From Cloacimonetes bacterium UBA3900 (GTDB lineage: Bacteria > Cloacimonadota > Cloacimonadia > Cloacimonadales > Cloacimonadaceae), in NCBI GenBank assembly GCA_002391675.1, contig DGFM01000050.1:1-15576 (forward strand): a DNA stretch of 15,576 nt, in the 5' to 3' direction. The translations under genes were made by a program, and so were the position numbers. The notes below the pieces were generated by a model. It was not told the origin of the DNA. It ran no database searches and worked only from the letters and a program-made list of their open reading frames with translations. Below are positions 6,696 to 13,052 of the stretch, piece by piece. Within the stretch, counting starts at the first letter, position 1; every line of letters starts with the position of its first letter.

Positions 6696-8066
6696 ATGCA
6701 AAGCAAGAAAAAGGATACCACACAAACGCCCAAGATATCTGAGCGTGGCCTCCCGGTGGACTATAACGCTGAAGCGGCCATCCTCTCCGCCATGTTGATA
6801 GATTCAAACGTGGTGAGCAAAGGCATCGAGATGATCAAAGAAGAGTATCTCGCCAAACCTGCTCATAAGACTATCCTGCGCACAATCAGGGAGCTCTTCA
6901 ATGAAAGCATAGAGATCGACAGTCTCACACTCATTGATCGCCTGCAGCGCAACAATCAATTGGAGAAGGTGGGCGGTCTCCCCTACATCAGTGAATTGGT
7001 AGACTTTGTGGTATCCAGCGCCAACTTTGAATATCACCTCAATATAGTGATAGAAAGGGCACTGCTCAGGCATCTGATCGTAGCATGCAACGGCATTATC
7101 GAAAGCTGTTACACCTCCACCAAGCCCGTAAAAGACATCGTAGACGAAGCAGAACAGACCATATTTAACATCGCAGAGCTGCCCTCCCACCAAGGTTTCG
7201 TCAATATGGCGGAAATCAGCAGGCAGGTGGCAAGCAATATCGACCTGATCGCTTCCACCCGTAAACCTGTGGTGGGAGTTGCCAGTGGCTTTTCAGAGCT
7301 GGATAACATCACCGGTGGCTTCAGGCCTGGCCAATTCATCATTGTAGCGGCGCGTCCTGCTATGGGAAAGACTGCCTTTGCCCTCAATATCGCTACGCAT
7401 GCTGCGATAGAATTGAATAAAAAAGTGGCTATTTTCACCATGGAAATGGGTGCCGATGAAGTGGTGATGAGGATGTTTGCCTCCCTGGTGAAGGTGAAGA
7501 TGGACAATATGCTCAAAGGCTTTGGCATGGATGAAGAGAAGCTTATCAACATCATGCAAGCCTCAGACGTGCTTTCCAGCAAGCATATCTATATCGACGA
7601 ATCAGGAACCAACTCGCCCATAGATATCCGGGCCAAGACACGGCGCCTGGCTGCAGAAATCGGGGGACTTGATCTGATCCTGATCGACTACCTGCAGCTG
7701 ATGACATTGCCCAAAGACAGGGAAAACCGCCAGCAAGAGATCTCTGAAATCTCGAGGTCGCTCAAGATATTGGCCAAGGATATGAAGATACCCGTGGTGG
7801 CTCTCTCACAGCTCAACCGCCAGCTGGAATCCCGAGAAGACAAGCGCCCCGTCCTTGCTGACCTGAGGGAATCCGGCGCCATCGAACAAGACGCAGACTT
7901 GGTGATGTTTATCTATAGAGATGACTATTACTACAAGGAAAAGAGCGAGAAGCCGGGCATTGCTGAGATCATCATCGGCAAAAACCGTCACGGTCCCACA
8001 GATAAGGTGGAGCTCTTCTTCGAGCGCGAATACACCAAGTTTCACACCATAGAAAAGAATAAATGA
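6696..8066 (+). CDS. dnaB: Replicative DNA helicase DnaB
   Basis: Hexameric 5'-3' helicase of the replication fork. The N-terminal primase-interacting domain (about residues 20-120) starts with LPVDYNAEAAILSAMLID. The RecA-type ATPase domain has Walker A ARPAMGKTA (219-227), the catalytic Glu in FTMEM (249), Walker B LILIDYLQLM (D331) and SQLNRQLE...RPVLADLRESGAIEQDAD (371-401). Length 456 is normal and no intein interrupts the Walker A or other conserved sites. The start is ATG at 6696, ten bases after coaD, with only a weak AAGAG-type ribosome binding site. The last codons overlap the mlaE start by four bases (ATGA). Confidence 0.97.
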   Translation: MQSKKKDTTQTPKISERGLPVDYNAEAAILSAMLIDSNVVSKGIEMIKEEYLAKPAHKTILRTIRELFNESIEIDSLTLIDRLQRNNQLEKVGGLPYISELVDFVVSSANFEYHLNIVIERALLRHLIVACNGIIESCYTSTKPVKDIVDEAEQTIFNIAELPSHQGFVNMAEISRQVASNIDLIASTRKPVVGVASGFSELDNITGGFRPGQFIIVAARPAMGKTAFALNIATHAAIELNKKVAIFTMEMGADEVVMRMFASLVKVKMDNMLKGFGMDEEKLINIMQASDVLSSKHIYIDESGTNSPIDIRAKTRRLAAEIGGLDLILIDYLQLMTLPKDRENRQQEISEISRSLKILAKDMKIPVVALSQLNRQLESREDKRPVLADLRESGAIEQDADLVMFIYRDDYYYKEKSEKPGIAEIIIGKNRHGPTDKVELFFEREYTKFHTIEKNK

Positions 8067-8812
8067 AGCTCAAATTCCTCTCTGGCTTGGGAGATTACGT
8101 TATGTTTACCTCGCAGGCTTTACTCAGCCTGAGGCATCTCCCCAGACGCCGCCAGGAGATAGTCATGCAATTTAAGCGAATCGGCTATGATTCGCTTTTT
8201 TTGATCACGCTTACCGCAGCTTTCACCGGCATGGTGACCGCGCTGCAAGCCGTATATCAATCCAGAGGCTATATCCCCATCCACCTGCTCAGCGTACTGA
8301 TCGGAAAGTCCACCATGGTGGAGCTGGCGCCTGTGCTTACCGCTCTGGTGATGACCGGCAAGGTGGGAGCTTCCATTGCGGCAGAGATCGGCACCATGAG
8401 AGTTAGCGAGCAGCTTGACGCCCTCCAGAGCATGAACATCTCGCCAGCAGAGTTTTTGTATATGCCCAGGATTCTGGCAGGTGTGATTTGCTTTCCCATG
8501 CTCACTATCTATGCCAACCTGGTGAGCATCCTCTGCGCCTGGTACTTCTCAGCCCTGCGTTACGGTCTCCATTGGTACACCTTTTTCAACAACATGAAGA
8601 GCTACTTCCAGCCCTTCGATCTCTTTAGTGGCCTGATCAAATCCGCAGTCTTTGGCTTCTTGATTACCAGCCTCAGCTGCTACTTTGGTGACAGGTCCAA
8701 AGGCGGCGCAGAAGGCGTGGGACTCTCCACCACCCTCACCGTGGTTTACAGCTCGGTCTCGATCCTGATTATGGACTTCATCGTAGCGTGGATTCTCTTC
8801 GGCAACTTGTGA
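8063..8812 (+). CDS. mlaE: MlaE-family ABC transporter permease
   Basis: Inner-membrane permease of the MlaFEDB-type phospholipid transport system, which moves lipids between the inner and outer membranes. The family signature is clear at residues 87-120: ELAPVLTALVMTGKVGASIAAEIG...EQLDAL. Hydrophobic segments lie near 45-65, 85-105, 137-162, 190-208 and 225-247, and the length of 249 fits MlaE (about 260). The start overlaps the dnaB stop by four bases (ATGA). No MlaF ATPase or MCE-domain MlaD gene is adjacent, so the partners must be elsewhere. The first 140 bases carry two hairpins, the second followed by seven Ts (see separate entry). Family assignment is strong; the exact lipid substrate is not shown. 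Confidence 0.92.
   Translation: MKLKFLSGLGDYVMFTSQALLSLRHLPRRRQEIVMQFKRIGYDSLFLITLTAAFTGMVTALQAVYQSRGYIPIHLLSVLIGKSTMVELAPVLTALVMTGKVGASIAAEIGTMRVSEQLDALQSMNISPAEFLYMPRILAGVICFPMLTIYANLVSILCAWYFSALRYGLHWYTFFNNMKSYFQPFDLFSGLIKSAVFGFLITSLSCYFGDRSKGGAEGVGLSTTLTVVYSSVSILIMDFIVAWILFGNL
8109..8134 (+). other. RNA hairpin near the 5' end of mlaE
   Basis: CAGGCT (8114-8119) and AGCCTG (8126-8131) pair perfectly around the loop TTACTC. Beyond a two-base CG bulge, CCT (8109-8111) pairs with AGG (8132-8134). It lies inside mlaE, 40 bases upstream of the terminator-like hairpin at 8174. It may be chance, or part of a two-hairpin leader structure. Confidence 0.4.
8174..8202 (+). terminator. Terminator-like hairpin with T7 tract inside mlaE
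   Basis: AAGCGAATC (8174-8182) pairs perfectly with GATTCGCTT (8189-8197) around the six-base loop GGCTAT, and the run of seven Ts at 8196-8202 overlaps the end of the stem. This is the form of a Rho-independent terminator, yet the bases are codons 38-47 of mlaE (FKRIGYDSLF). It lies 108 bases beyond the dnaB stop, so it could end part of the dnaB transcripts and reduce expression of mlaE, thiB and trmL. Structure is seen directly; function is inferred. Confidence 0.5.
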
Positions 8813-9882
8813 TGCGGCGCGCTACCCACCTTTGTCTCGTTCTGCTCTTTATCTTGATGTCTTGTGGAAGGCAGAAGGAAGGAGCCAAATCCAAAGCCGC
8901 AACCAAACAAAAAGGCCCTCAAACCGAGCTCTGTATCTGGGGCCCGATGCGCCTGCGAACCTTGGGCCTCGAGCAAACCGTCATCAAGGACTTCTCCAAA
9001 TCACACAACTGTAAGATAGACCTCGTACTATTTGAAAACTCAGCTGCGCTTTGGGACAGCCTCTTCAGCGAGAAGCTGATCCAAAAGCCGGATGTCGTAA
9101 TGGGCCTGGACAATGCCTACAGCTTGGACGAGCGGGTGAGGGATATGTTAGCCGTGCAGCACAGCTTGAATTACAGCCAGTTTTCACGGGAGGTGTATCT
9201 CGATCCCGAGAAGAGGCTGGTGCCTTATGCACAGGCAAACCTGGGCGTAATCTACAACAGCAGGGTTTACAAAGAAGGGCCCAGCACCTTCGGCGAGCTG
9301 CAGGATGCGGCCTACTTCAGACAAGTGGGAATCTGTGATCCTTTTCAAACAGGCGAAGGAAGAGGCAGCCTCTACTGGACACTGGCGCTTTTCGGCGATC
9401 CCGGTTATACCATTCTCTGGCAAAGCATCAAAAAGAACATCAAGACCTTCTACCCAGACTATGAGACCGCATTGAAGGCCCTGATCGATGGAAAGATAAA
9501 CCTGCTGATCGGCTACAACAGCACCACTGCCTGGCTTCAGGAAACAAACAAGACAGACAAGAACTTCAAGTTTAACCTCTTTAAAGAAGGCTCCTGGCAA
9601 TACAGCGAATCCGCCGCCATCTGCATAGATGCAGCCAATCCAGCGCTGGCGACCAAGTTTATCTCCCATCTATTGGACAGCAAGAGCCAAAACCTCATCC
9701 CCTACAAGCTGGGCCTTTTCCCCACCATCTCCAAGGCGCAATTACCAATGAGCTTCGTCCGCATCCCCTTAAGCTCTTTCACGGTAAACAAAAGGCTGAA
9801 AGCAGAGACAGTAACGGAAAACCTGCCTCTATGGCACGAGTTTTGGATGCAGACCTTTGATTACAGCGTTATTGCGCGATGA
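8812..9882 (+). CDS. thiB: ABC transporter substrate-binding lipoprotein, thiamine (ThiB/TbpA) type
   Basis: Predicted periplasmic ligand-binding lipoprotein of the family-1 solute-binding type. ATG at 8812 overlaps the mlaE stop (TGATG) and gives a clean signal peptide MRRATHLCLVLLFILMSC, with the lipobox Cys at residue 18. A GTG 24 bases upstream would only add a non-signal extension. The mature protein (total 356 residues) resembles thiamine-binding TbpA in PDVVMGLDNAY (93-103), VPYAQANLGVIYNS (137-150), DPFQTGEGRGSLYWTLALFGDPGYT...W (176-203) and the later GYNSTTAW (234-241). No permease or ATPase gene for thiamine uptake is adjacent; the neighbouring MlaE permease belongs to a different transporter class. 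The solute-binding fold is very likely; the thiamine substrate is my best reading, with iron-type binding as the alternative. Confidence 0.75.
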   Translation: MRRATHLCLVLLFILMSCGRQKEGAKSKAATKQKGPQTELCIWGPMRLRTLGLEQTVIKDFSKSHNCKIDLVLFENSAALWDSLFSEKLIQKPDVVMGLDNAYSLDERVRDMLAVQHSLNYSQFSREVYLDPEKRLVPYAQANLGVIYNSRVYKEGPSTFGELQDAAYFRQVGICDPFQTGEGRGSLYWTLALFGDPGYTILWQSIKKNIKTFYPDYETALKALIDGKINLLIGYNSTTAWLQETNKTDKNFKFNLFKEGSWQYSESAAICIDAANPALATKFISHLLDSKSQNLIPYKLGLFPTISKAQLPMSFVRIPLSSFTVNKRLKAETVTENLPLWHEFWMQTFDYSVIAR

Positions 9883-10352
9883 TACAGCTCTCAGACAGCG
9901 GCCTGCACATCGTTTTATACCAGCCGGAAATCCCGGGCAACACAGGAAACATCGGCAGGCTTTGTGTGGGAAGCGGCAGTACCTTACACATCATCAAGCC
10001 CTGCAGGTTCCTGCTCACCGATAAAGAGATCAAGAGAGCGGGCTTGGACTACTGGCCCAAGCTGAAGCTGCAAATGCATGACAGCCTTGAAGAGCTATAT
10101 ACCCAGCATCCGGAAAGCCGCAGATTCTATTGCACCACTAAGTGTTCCAAGAATTATACAGACATGGAATACCGAGTGGGAGATATGTTTGTCTTTGGCC
10201 CTGAAAGCTCCGGGCTTCCACAAACCATCCTGAATGAACACCCCCAAAGCTGCATCACCATCCCCATGCACCCCGATATCCGCAGCTTTAATCTATCAAA
10301 CTCTGTGGCAATCATCCTCTACGAAGCCATCAGGCAGATCAAGCTGGCATAG
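9879..10352 (+). CDS. trmL: tRNA (cytidine/uridine-34 2'-O)-methyltransferase TrmL
   Basis: A small SPOUT-class methyltransferase that uses S-adenosylmethionine to methylate the ribose of the wobble base of certain tRNA-Leu species. The 157 residues fit TrmL/YibK, which is little more than the SPOUT domain. The three family motifs are present: PEIPGNTGNIGR (16-27), FVFGPESSGLP (104-114) and the knot region IPM..DIRSFNLSNSVAIILYEA (128-150). The start overlaps the thiB stop by four bases (ATGA) and has no separate ribosome binding site, so it is probably coupled. It is the last gene before the terminator hairpin. In E. coli the substrates are tRNA-Leu(CAA) and tRNA-Leu(UAA), not the UAG isoacceptor encoded in this window. 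Confidence 0.93.
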   Translation: MIQLSDSGLHIVLYQPEIPGNTGNIGRLCVGSGSTLHIIKPCRFLLTDKEIKRAGLDYWPKLKLQMHDSLEELYTQHPESRRFYCTTKCSKNYTDMEYRVGDMFVFGPESSGLPQTILNEHPQSCITIPMHPDIRSFNLSNSVAIILYEAIRQIKLA

Positions 10353-10372
10353 ATATAAAAGACTCTATAAGA

Positions 10373-10406
10373 AAAGGCTGGCTCATCATAATGAACCAGC
10401 CTTTAT
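10373..10406 (+). terminator. Bidirectional intrinsic terminator between convergent genes
   Basis: AAAGGCTGG (10373-10381) pairs perfectly with CCAGCCTTT (10396-10404). After one mismatch, the inner TCAT/ATGA pairs continue to a CATA loop. The T-rich side on the plus strand (CTTTATTGTCTT) would stop the trmL transcript; the mirrored AGAAAAGG side gives CCTTTTCT on the minus strand. It sits between the trmL stop (10352) and the end of the minus-strand gene (10425), so it serves both convergent transcripts. Confidence 0.85.
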
Positions 10407-10424
10407 TGTCTTATCTAAACGGTT

Positions 10425-11435
10425 TTAATTGAATTTGTAAACCATCACCCCTTTATCACGGGCAGCCACCACCACCTTATCTTTGTAGAAGATGGCGTTG
10501 TTGGTATAGCCCGCGGAGGTGATGTTCTCTTTGAGCAAAGGTTTGGCAGGATTGCTCACATCAAACAGATAGACACCGCCGGAACCAGAGCTAACCAGAA
10601 CAAGATTGTCTTTTATGTCTATGGAGGTGGCGTAGCCTTTGGTATCGAAGCGAGACACAAACTTTGGCTCGGAAGGATCACTGATATCCACAATCTGTAA
10701 ACCTTCCTGACGGCTAGCTACGTAGGCGTAATTGCCAGAAACTTTCACGGCTAAAGCCTGTCCTGTTAGCGGGATTTCGGAAAGTTTATTTTGCGTCCTT
10801 CTCTCGTAGATAGACAGGCCTCGTTGTTGTTGAGTCAAGACTACCAGGTTGTCAGTTACATCAAACCCGTGGATCGTATATGTTGCCTCAATTTCCCAAC
10901 GGTAAAGCGGTGGTGCTATTCCATCAAAACGGTAGTATTTGAATTTTCTGTTTTCGTTAACCAAGTAACCGTGGATAATATCAGATCCTGTTGGATTTTC
11001 AATGGGTATAAAGAGAATCTTCTGCAAGAGGTCCGTACCCCCCTGGATGTTATTGACCAGTTCCAAGTAATCTGGATCACTTATATCTACTATGTAAACG
11101 TTGTCGCCACCTACATACTCCCCCAAAAAGAGGAAGTTGTGTTCGGGAACCACAGAGACGCGACGGATGTAAACAAGAGAAGTAGTATCAGGAGGGAGTG
11201 ATGGCCACCAACGGCTTTGCCAGGTGCTGGTGTTGATAACCGTGAGGGCACCCTGATCTCCAGCAACATAAAGCTCTGTATCAGAGCCATCAATCTCAAG
11301 TGCATTCCCCACAATAGGGATTTCTTTAAATAGAGTCAGGACTCTGTTATCAGTCGGCCCCGTGCTGCGTTTGGCGCAAGCAGTAAACAGCGCCAAAACG
11401 ACTACGGCTAAGATTAGTAAACGCTTTTGTGACAT
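10425..11435 (-). CDS. Beta-propeller lipoprotein with LVIVD-type repeats
   Basis: A 336-residue predicted lipoprotein: signal peptide MSQKRLLILAVVVLALFTAC with the lipobox Cys at 20. The mature part is built of repeats of about 40-45 residues of the LVIVD type, seen as NVYIVDISDPDYLELV, LQIVDISDPSEPKFVSRFDTKG and VYLFDVSNPAKPLLKENITSAG, with weaker copies such as LTVINTSTW. Such repeats form beta-propellers, usually on extracytoplasmic proteins. The final strand KGVMVYKF closes the propeller near the stop. ATG at 11435 is preceded by AGGAG with 5 bases of spacing; another ATG four bases upstream is out of frame. It is transcribed alone, divergently from the CsgG-like gene. No ligand or enzymatic activity can be read from it. 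Confidence 0.87.
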   Translation of the reverse strand: MSQKRLLILAVVVLALFTACAKRSTGPTDNRVLTLFKEIPIVGNALEIDGSDTELYVAGDQGALTVINTSTWQSRWWPSLPPDTTSLVYIRRVSVVPEHNFLFLGEYVGGDNVYIVDISDPDYLELVNNIQGGTDLLQKILFIPIENPTGSDIIHGYLVNENRKFKYYRFDGIAPPLYRWEIEATYTIHGFDVTDNLVVLTQQQRGLSIYERRTQNKLSEIPLTGQALAVKVSGNYAYVASRQEGLQIVDISDPSEPKFVSRFDTKGYATSIDIKDNLVLVSSGSGGVYLFDVSNPAKPLLKENITSAGYTNNAIFYKDKVVVAARDKGVMVYKFN

Positions 11436-11471
11436 TCATTCTCCTAATATGTTGTTTAATTTGTACATTTC

Positions 11472-11490
11472 AAAAGGGGAAGTCCCTTTT
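11472..11490. promoter_or_regulatory. Inverted repeat over the -10/start of the minus-strand promoter (possible operator)
   Basis: AAAAGGG (11472-11478) and CCCTTTT (11484-11490) form a perfect 7-base inverted repeat around GAAGT. On the minus strand it overlaps the -10 hexamer (11489-11494) and the expected transcription start near 11482, a classic place for a repressor site. As an RNA hairpin it would be incomplete if transcription starts inside it, so a DNA-level operator is more likely than an attenuator. The binding protein is unknown. Confidence 0.35.
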
Positions 11491-11517
11491 TATATGATAT
11501 GCAAGAAGCGTTCCCAA
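11489..11517 (-). promoter_or_regulatory. Sigma-70-type promoter for the beta-propeller lipoprotein gene
   Basis: Read on the minus strand: -35 TTGGGA (11517-11512, 4/6), a 17-base spacer and -10 TATAAA (11494-11489, 5/6). It lies about 55 bases upstream of the ATG at 11435 and gives a leader of about 45-50 bases with a good AGGAG ribosome binding site. Confidence 0.55.
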
Positions 11518-11557
11518 ACAAGAATATAATTGCGATTCTGGGTAAATATCTCTGAAT

Positions 11558-11683
11558 GGCGACGGCTTACATCCCGGCCGCCGGAGCAGCCCAAGCTTGC
11601 CTGCCAGCCCTCCCCCACCTCAACACCTCCACCACGTATCTGATTGAAGGAAGCTGGATTACTCGCTTCAAGTGACCCGGTTT
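11558..11683. repeat. Possible copy 1 of a diverged intergenic repeat
   Basis: Contains GGCGAC (11558-11563), CATCCCGGCC (11570-11579), CCACCAC (11629-11635) and TGACCCGGTTT (11673-11683). The same words occur in the same order at 15430-15560, with about 100 bases between the second and last words in both places. Sequence between the words is poorly conserved, so this is a tentative repeat. Confidence 0.35.
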
Positions 11684-11765
11684 CCCAAAACTGCTTGACA
11701 TTTTTGCAGCAGGTTTCTTACTGGTTATCAGTAATATAAGTAAATACAAATGATATGGAGGAACG

Positions 11766-13052
11766 ATGCGCAACGCAAGATTTGCAGTTATCCTGACCCT
11801 ATTGCTTGTGATCCTTACGGGATGCAGCAAAAACGTGAGATTGTATAACGAAGCCAAAAAGCAGTTTCAATATGGCAACTACGAAACCGCTCTGCGCTAC
11901 AACGCCGAATCCCTAAAACTGAAACCCAACTATCAGAAAGCCCAAGAGCTGTTGCCTCAGATCTACCCCATTGCCGTGAAGACGAGACTGGACAATATCG
12001 CCAGAATCAAGCAGGCAAACGCAGCCAACAAATGGGACCTCCTGGTGCCCGAATATCAAGCTCTGGTAAACATTTACAAGACCATGGGCGAGCTGCCCCG
12101 CCTCGTGCACCCCAAGACCAAAATCCCCTTTACCTATGAAACCGCAGACTACAAACCCCAATTGCAAGAAAGCAAGATGGGCGCAGCGGAATATCACTAT
12201 CAGCTTGGCATTCAAAAGGCTCTCCAATCCGATGATCCGGATGTGCAAAGGGAAGCCTCAAAAGAGTTTAAGCTTGCCCTCGATTTTGTGGAAAACTACA
12301 AGGACGCTGCCGAGCGCTATGCGCAAACCCGCAAAAAGGCCGTAAAGCGCATTGCTATAGTTCCTTTTGAAGACAAAACCGGTGACAGAGCTCGCTTTGG
12401 CGGCATTGCGGACATCCTGGTGGACAACGTCATCCGCACCCTGATCCAGGACAAATCCACCGCCGAATATGTTGATATTATCAATAGAGCCAATGTGGAA
12501 GCCGTGATCCAGGAACAGCAGCTTGCCGTTTCCGGTCTGGTGGACGAAGCCAGCAGCGTAAGATTGGGCCAGCTTTTGGGTGCTCATGAGATCCTCACAG
12601 GCAAAATCTTACAGGTTGACGTGGTACCATCCCGCATCACATCTGTGGAGCAGAAGGAAAGTGCAAACATAGAGATACAGCAGGGTGAGGCGGATTATGA
12701 ACCCGAGCTGGAAGACGATGAAGCTACTCCCAGAAAGAAGAGCACCCAGAGTGTACAATGCCTTTATGATAAGTATACCAAGGTCGCTTCTGCCAGGATT
12801 ATGGCCTCTTTCACCATTACAGACGTGAGCAGTGGAACCGTGAAAGTGCAGGACACCTGCGTTGGCACCTATGAATTTATGGATACCTGGGCTCGTAAAA
12901 AGAGTGGGGATGACAGAGCTCTGACACCCGCCACCAAGGCCCTGATCGCCAAAGAAGAGCCCTTCCCGCCCAGCGAGAAGCAGATGGTAAGTGACGCACT
13001 GGAACAGCTCTCTCAGCAATTCATCAATAAAATCAAAGGATATGTCCAATAG
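11766..13052 (+). CDS. CsgG-domain outer-membrane lipoprotein with N-terminal TPR-like region
   Basis: A 428-residue predicted lipoprotein: MRNARFAVILTLLLVILTGC, lipobox Cys at 20. Residues about 24-62 (YNEAKKQFQYGNYETALRYNAESLKLKPNY) and about 142-190 look like TPR-type helical repeats. From about 194 the protein matches the CsgG/HfaB/FlgO family: RIAIVPFEDKTGD, FGGIADILVDNVI, VDIINRANVEAVIQEQQLAVSGLVDE, VRLGQLLGAHEILTGKI. CsgG proteins are periplasm-facing outer-membrane lipoproteins; CsgG itself forms the curli secretion pore. Residues about 303-325 are an acidic insert. GGAGG lies 5 bases before the ATG. The end overlaps the next lipoprotein gene by 11 bases, so the two are translated together. 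No curli subunit genes are nearby, so a curli role is not supported; an envelope scaffold or FlgO-like role is possible. Confidence 0.85.
   Translation: MRNARFAVILTLLLVILTGCSKNVRLYNEAKKQFQYGNYETALRYNAESLKLKPNYQKAQELLPQIYPIAVKTRLDNIARIKQANAANKWDLLVPEYQALVNIYKTMGELPRLVHPKTKIPFTYETADYKPQLQESKMGAAEYHYQLGIQKALQSDDPDVQREASKEFKLALDFVENYKDAAERYAQTRKKAVKRIAIVPFEDKTGDRARFGGIADILVDNVIRTLIQDKSTAEYVDIINRANVEAVIQEQQLAVSGLVDEASSVRLGQLLGAHEILTGKILQVDVVPSRITSVEQKESANIEIQQGEADYEPELEDDEATPRKKSTQSVQCLYDKYTKVASARIMASFTITDVSSGTVKVQDTCVGTYEFMDTWARKKSGDDRALTPATKALIAKEEPFPPSEKQMVSDALEQLSQQFINKIKGYVQ

Larger units (their letters stand above)
11436..11765. other. 330-base intergenic region between divergent lipoprotein genes
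   Basis: No convincing gene. The left third holds the minus-strand promoter and an inverted repeat. The middle (about 11558-11640) is GC-rich, with CATCCCGGCC, an AAGCTT palindrome and a C-rich, G-poor stretch at 11608-11633. The right part holds a perfect -35-like TTGACA at 11695-11700 without a good -10 at normal spacing. Words here recur in the same order near the window end (see the repeat entries). A minus-strand reading frame ending at 11567 crosses this region but also runs through the start of the CsgG-like gene and has no ribosome binding site, so I do not call it. Confidence 0.7.

Noticed and set aside
8788..8811. GTG start for the thiamine-type binding protein eight codons upstream
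   Set aside because: It would put charged residues before the signal peptide and deepen the overlap with mlaE; the ATG at 8812 gives a normal lipoprotein signal.
1043..10352. A functional link between tRNA-Leu and the tRNA-Leu methylase TrmL in the same window
   Set aside because: Known TrmL substrates are the CAA and UAA leucine tRNAs, not UAG, and the genes are 9 kb apart; co-occurrence is probably chance.
11695..11723. Promoter for the CsgG/LPP20 pair based on TTGACA at 11695-11700
   Set aside because: The -35 is perfect, but at 16-18 bases downstream there is no TATAAT-like box (TTACTG at 17), so a promoter cannot be defined by eye.
11567..11857. Minus-strand reading frame of 96 codons across the 330-base intergenic region
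   Set aside because: It begins inside the CsgG-like gene on the other strand, has no ribosome binding site, and its C-terminal part is simply the GC-rich intergenic sequence.
12991..13041. Upstream start at 12991 for the LPP20-type gene
   Set aside because: It lies within the preceding gene, and the resulting 17-residue extension would precede and spoil the signal peptide; ATG 13042 has its own AAAGGA.
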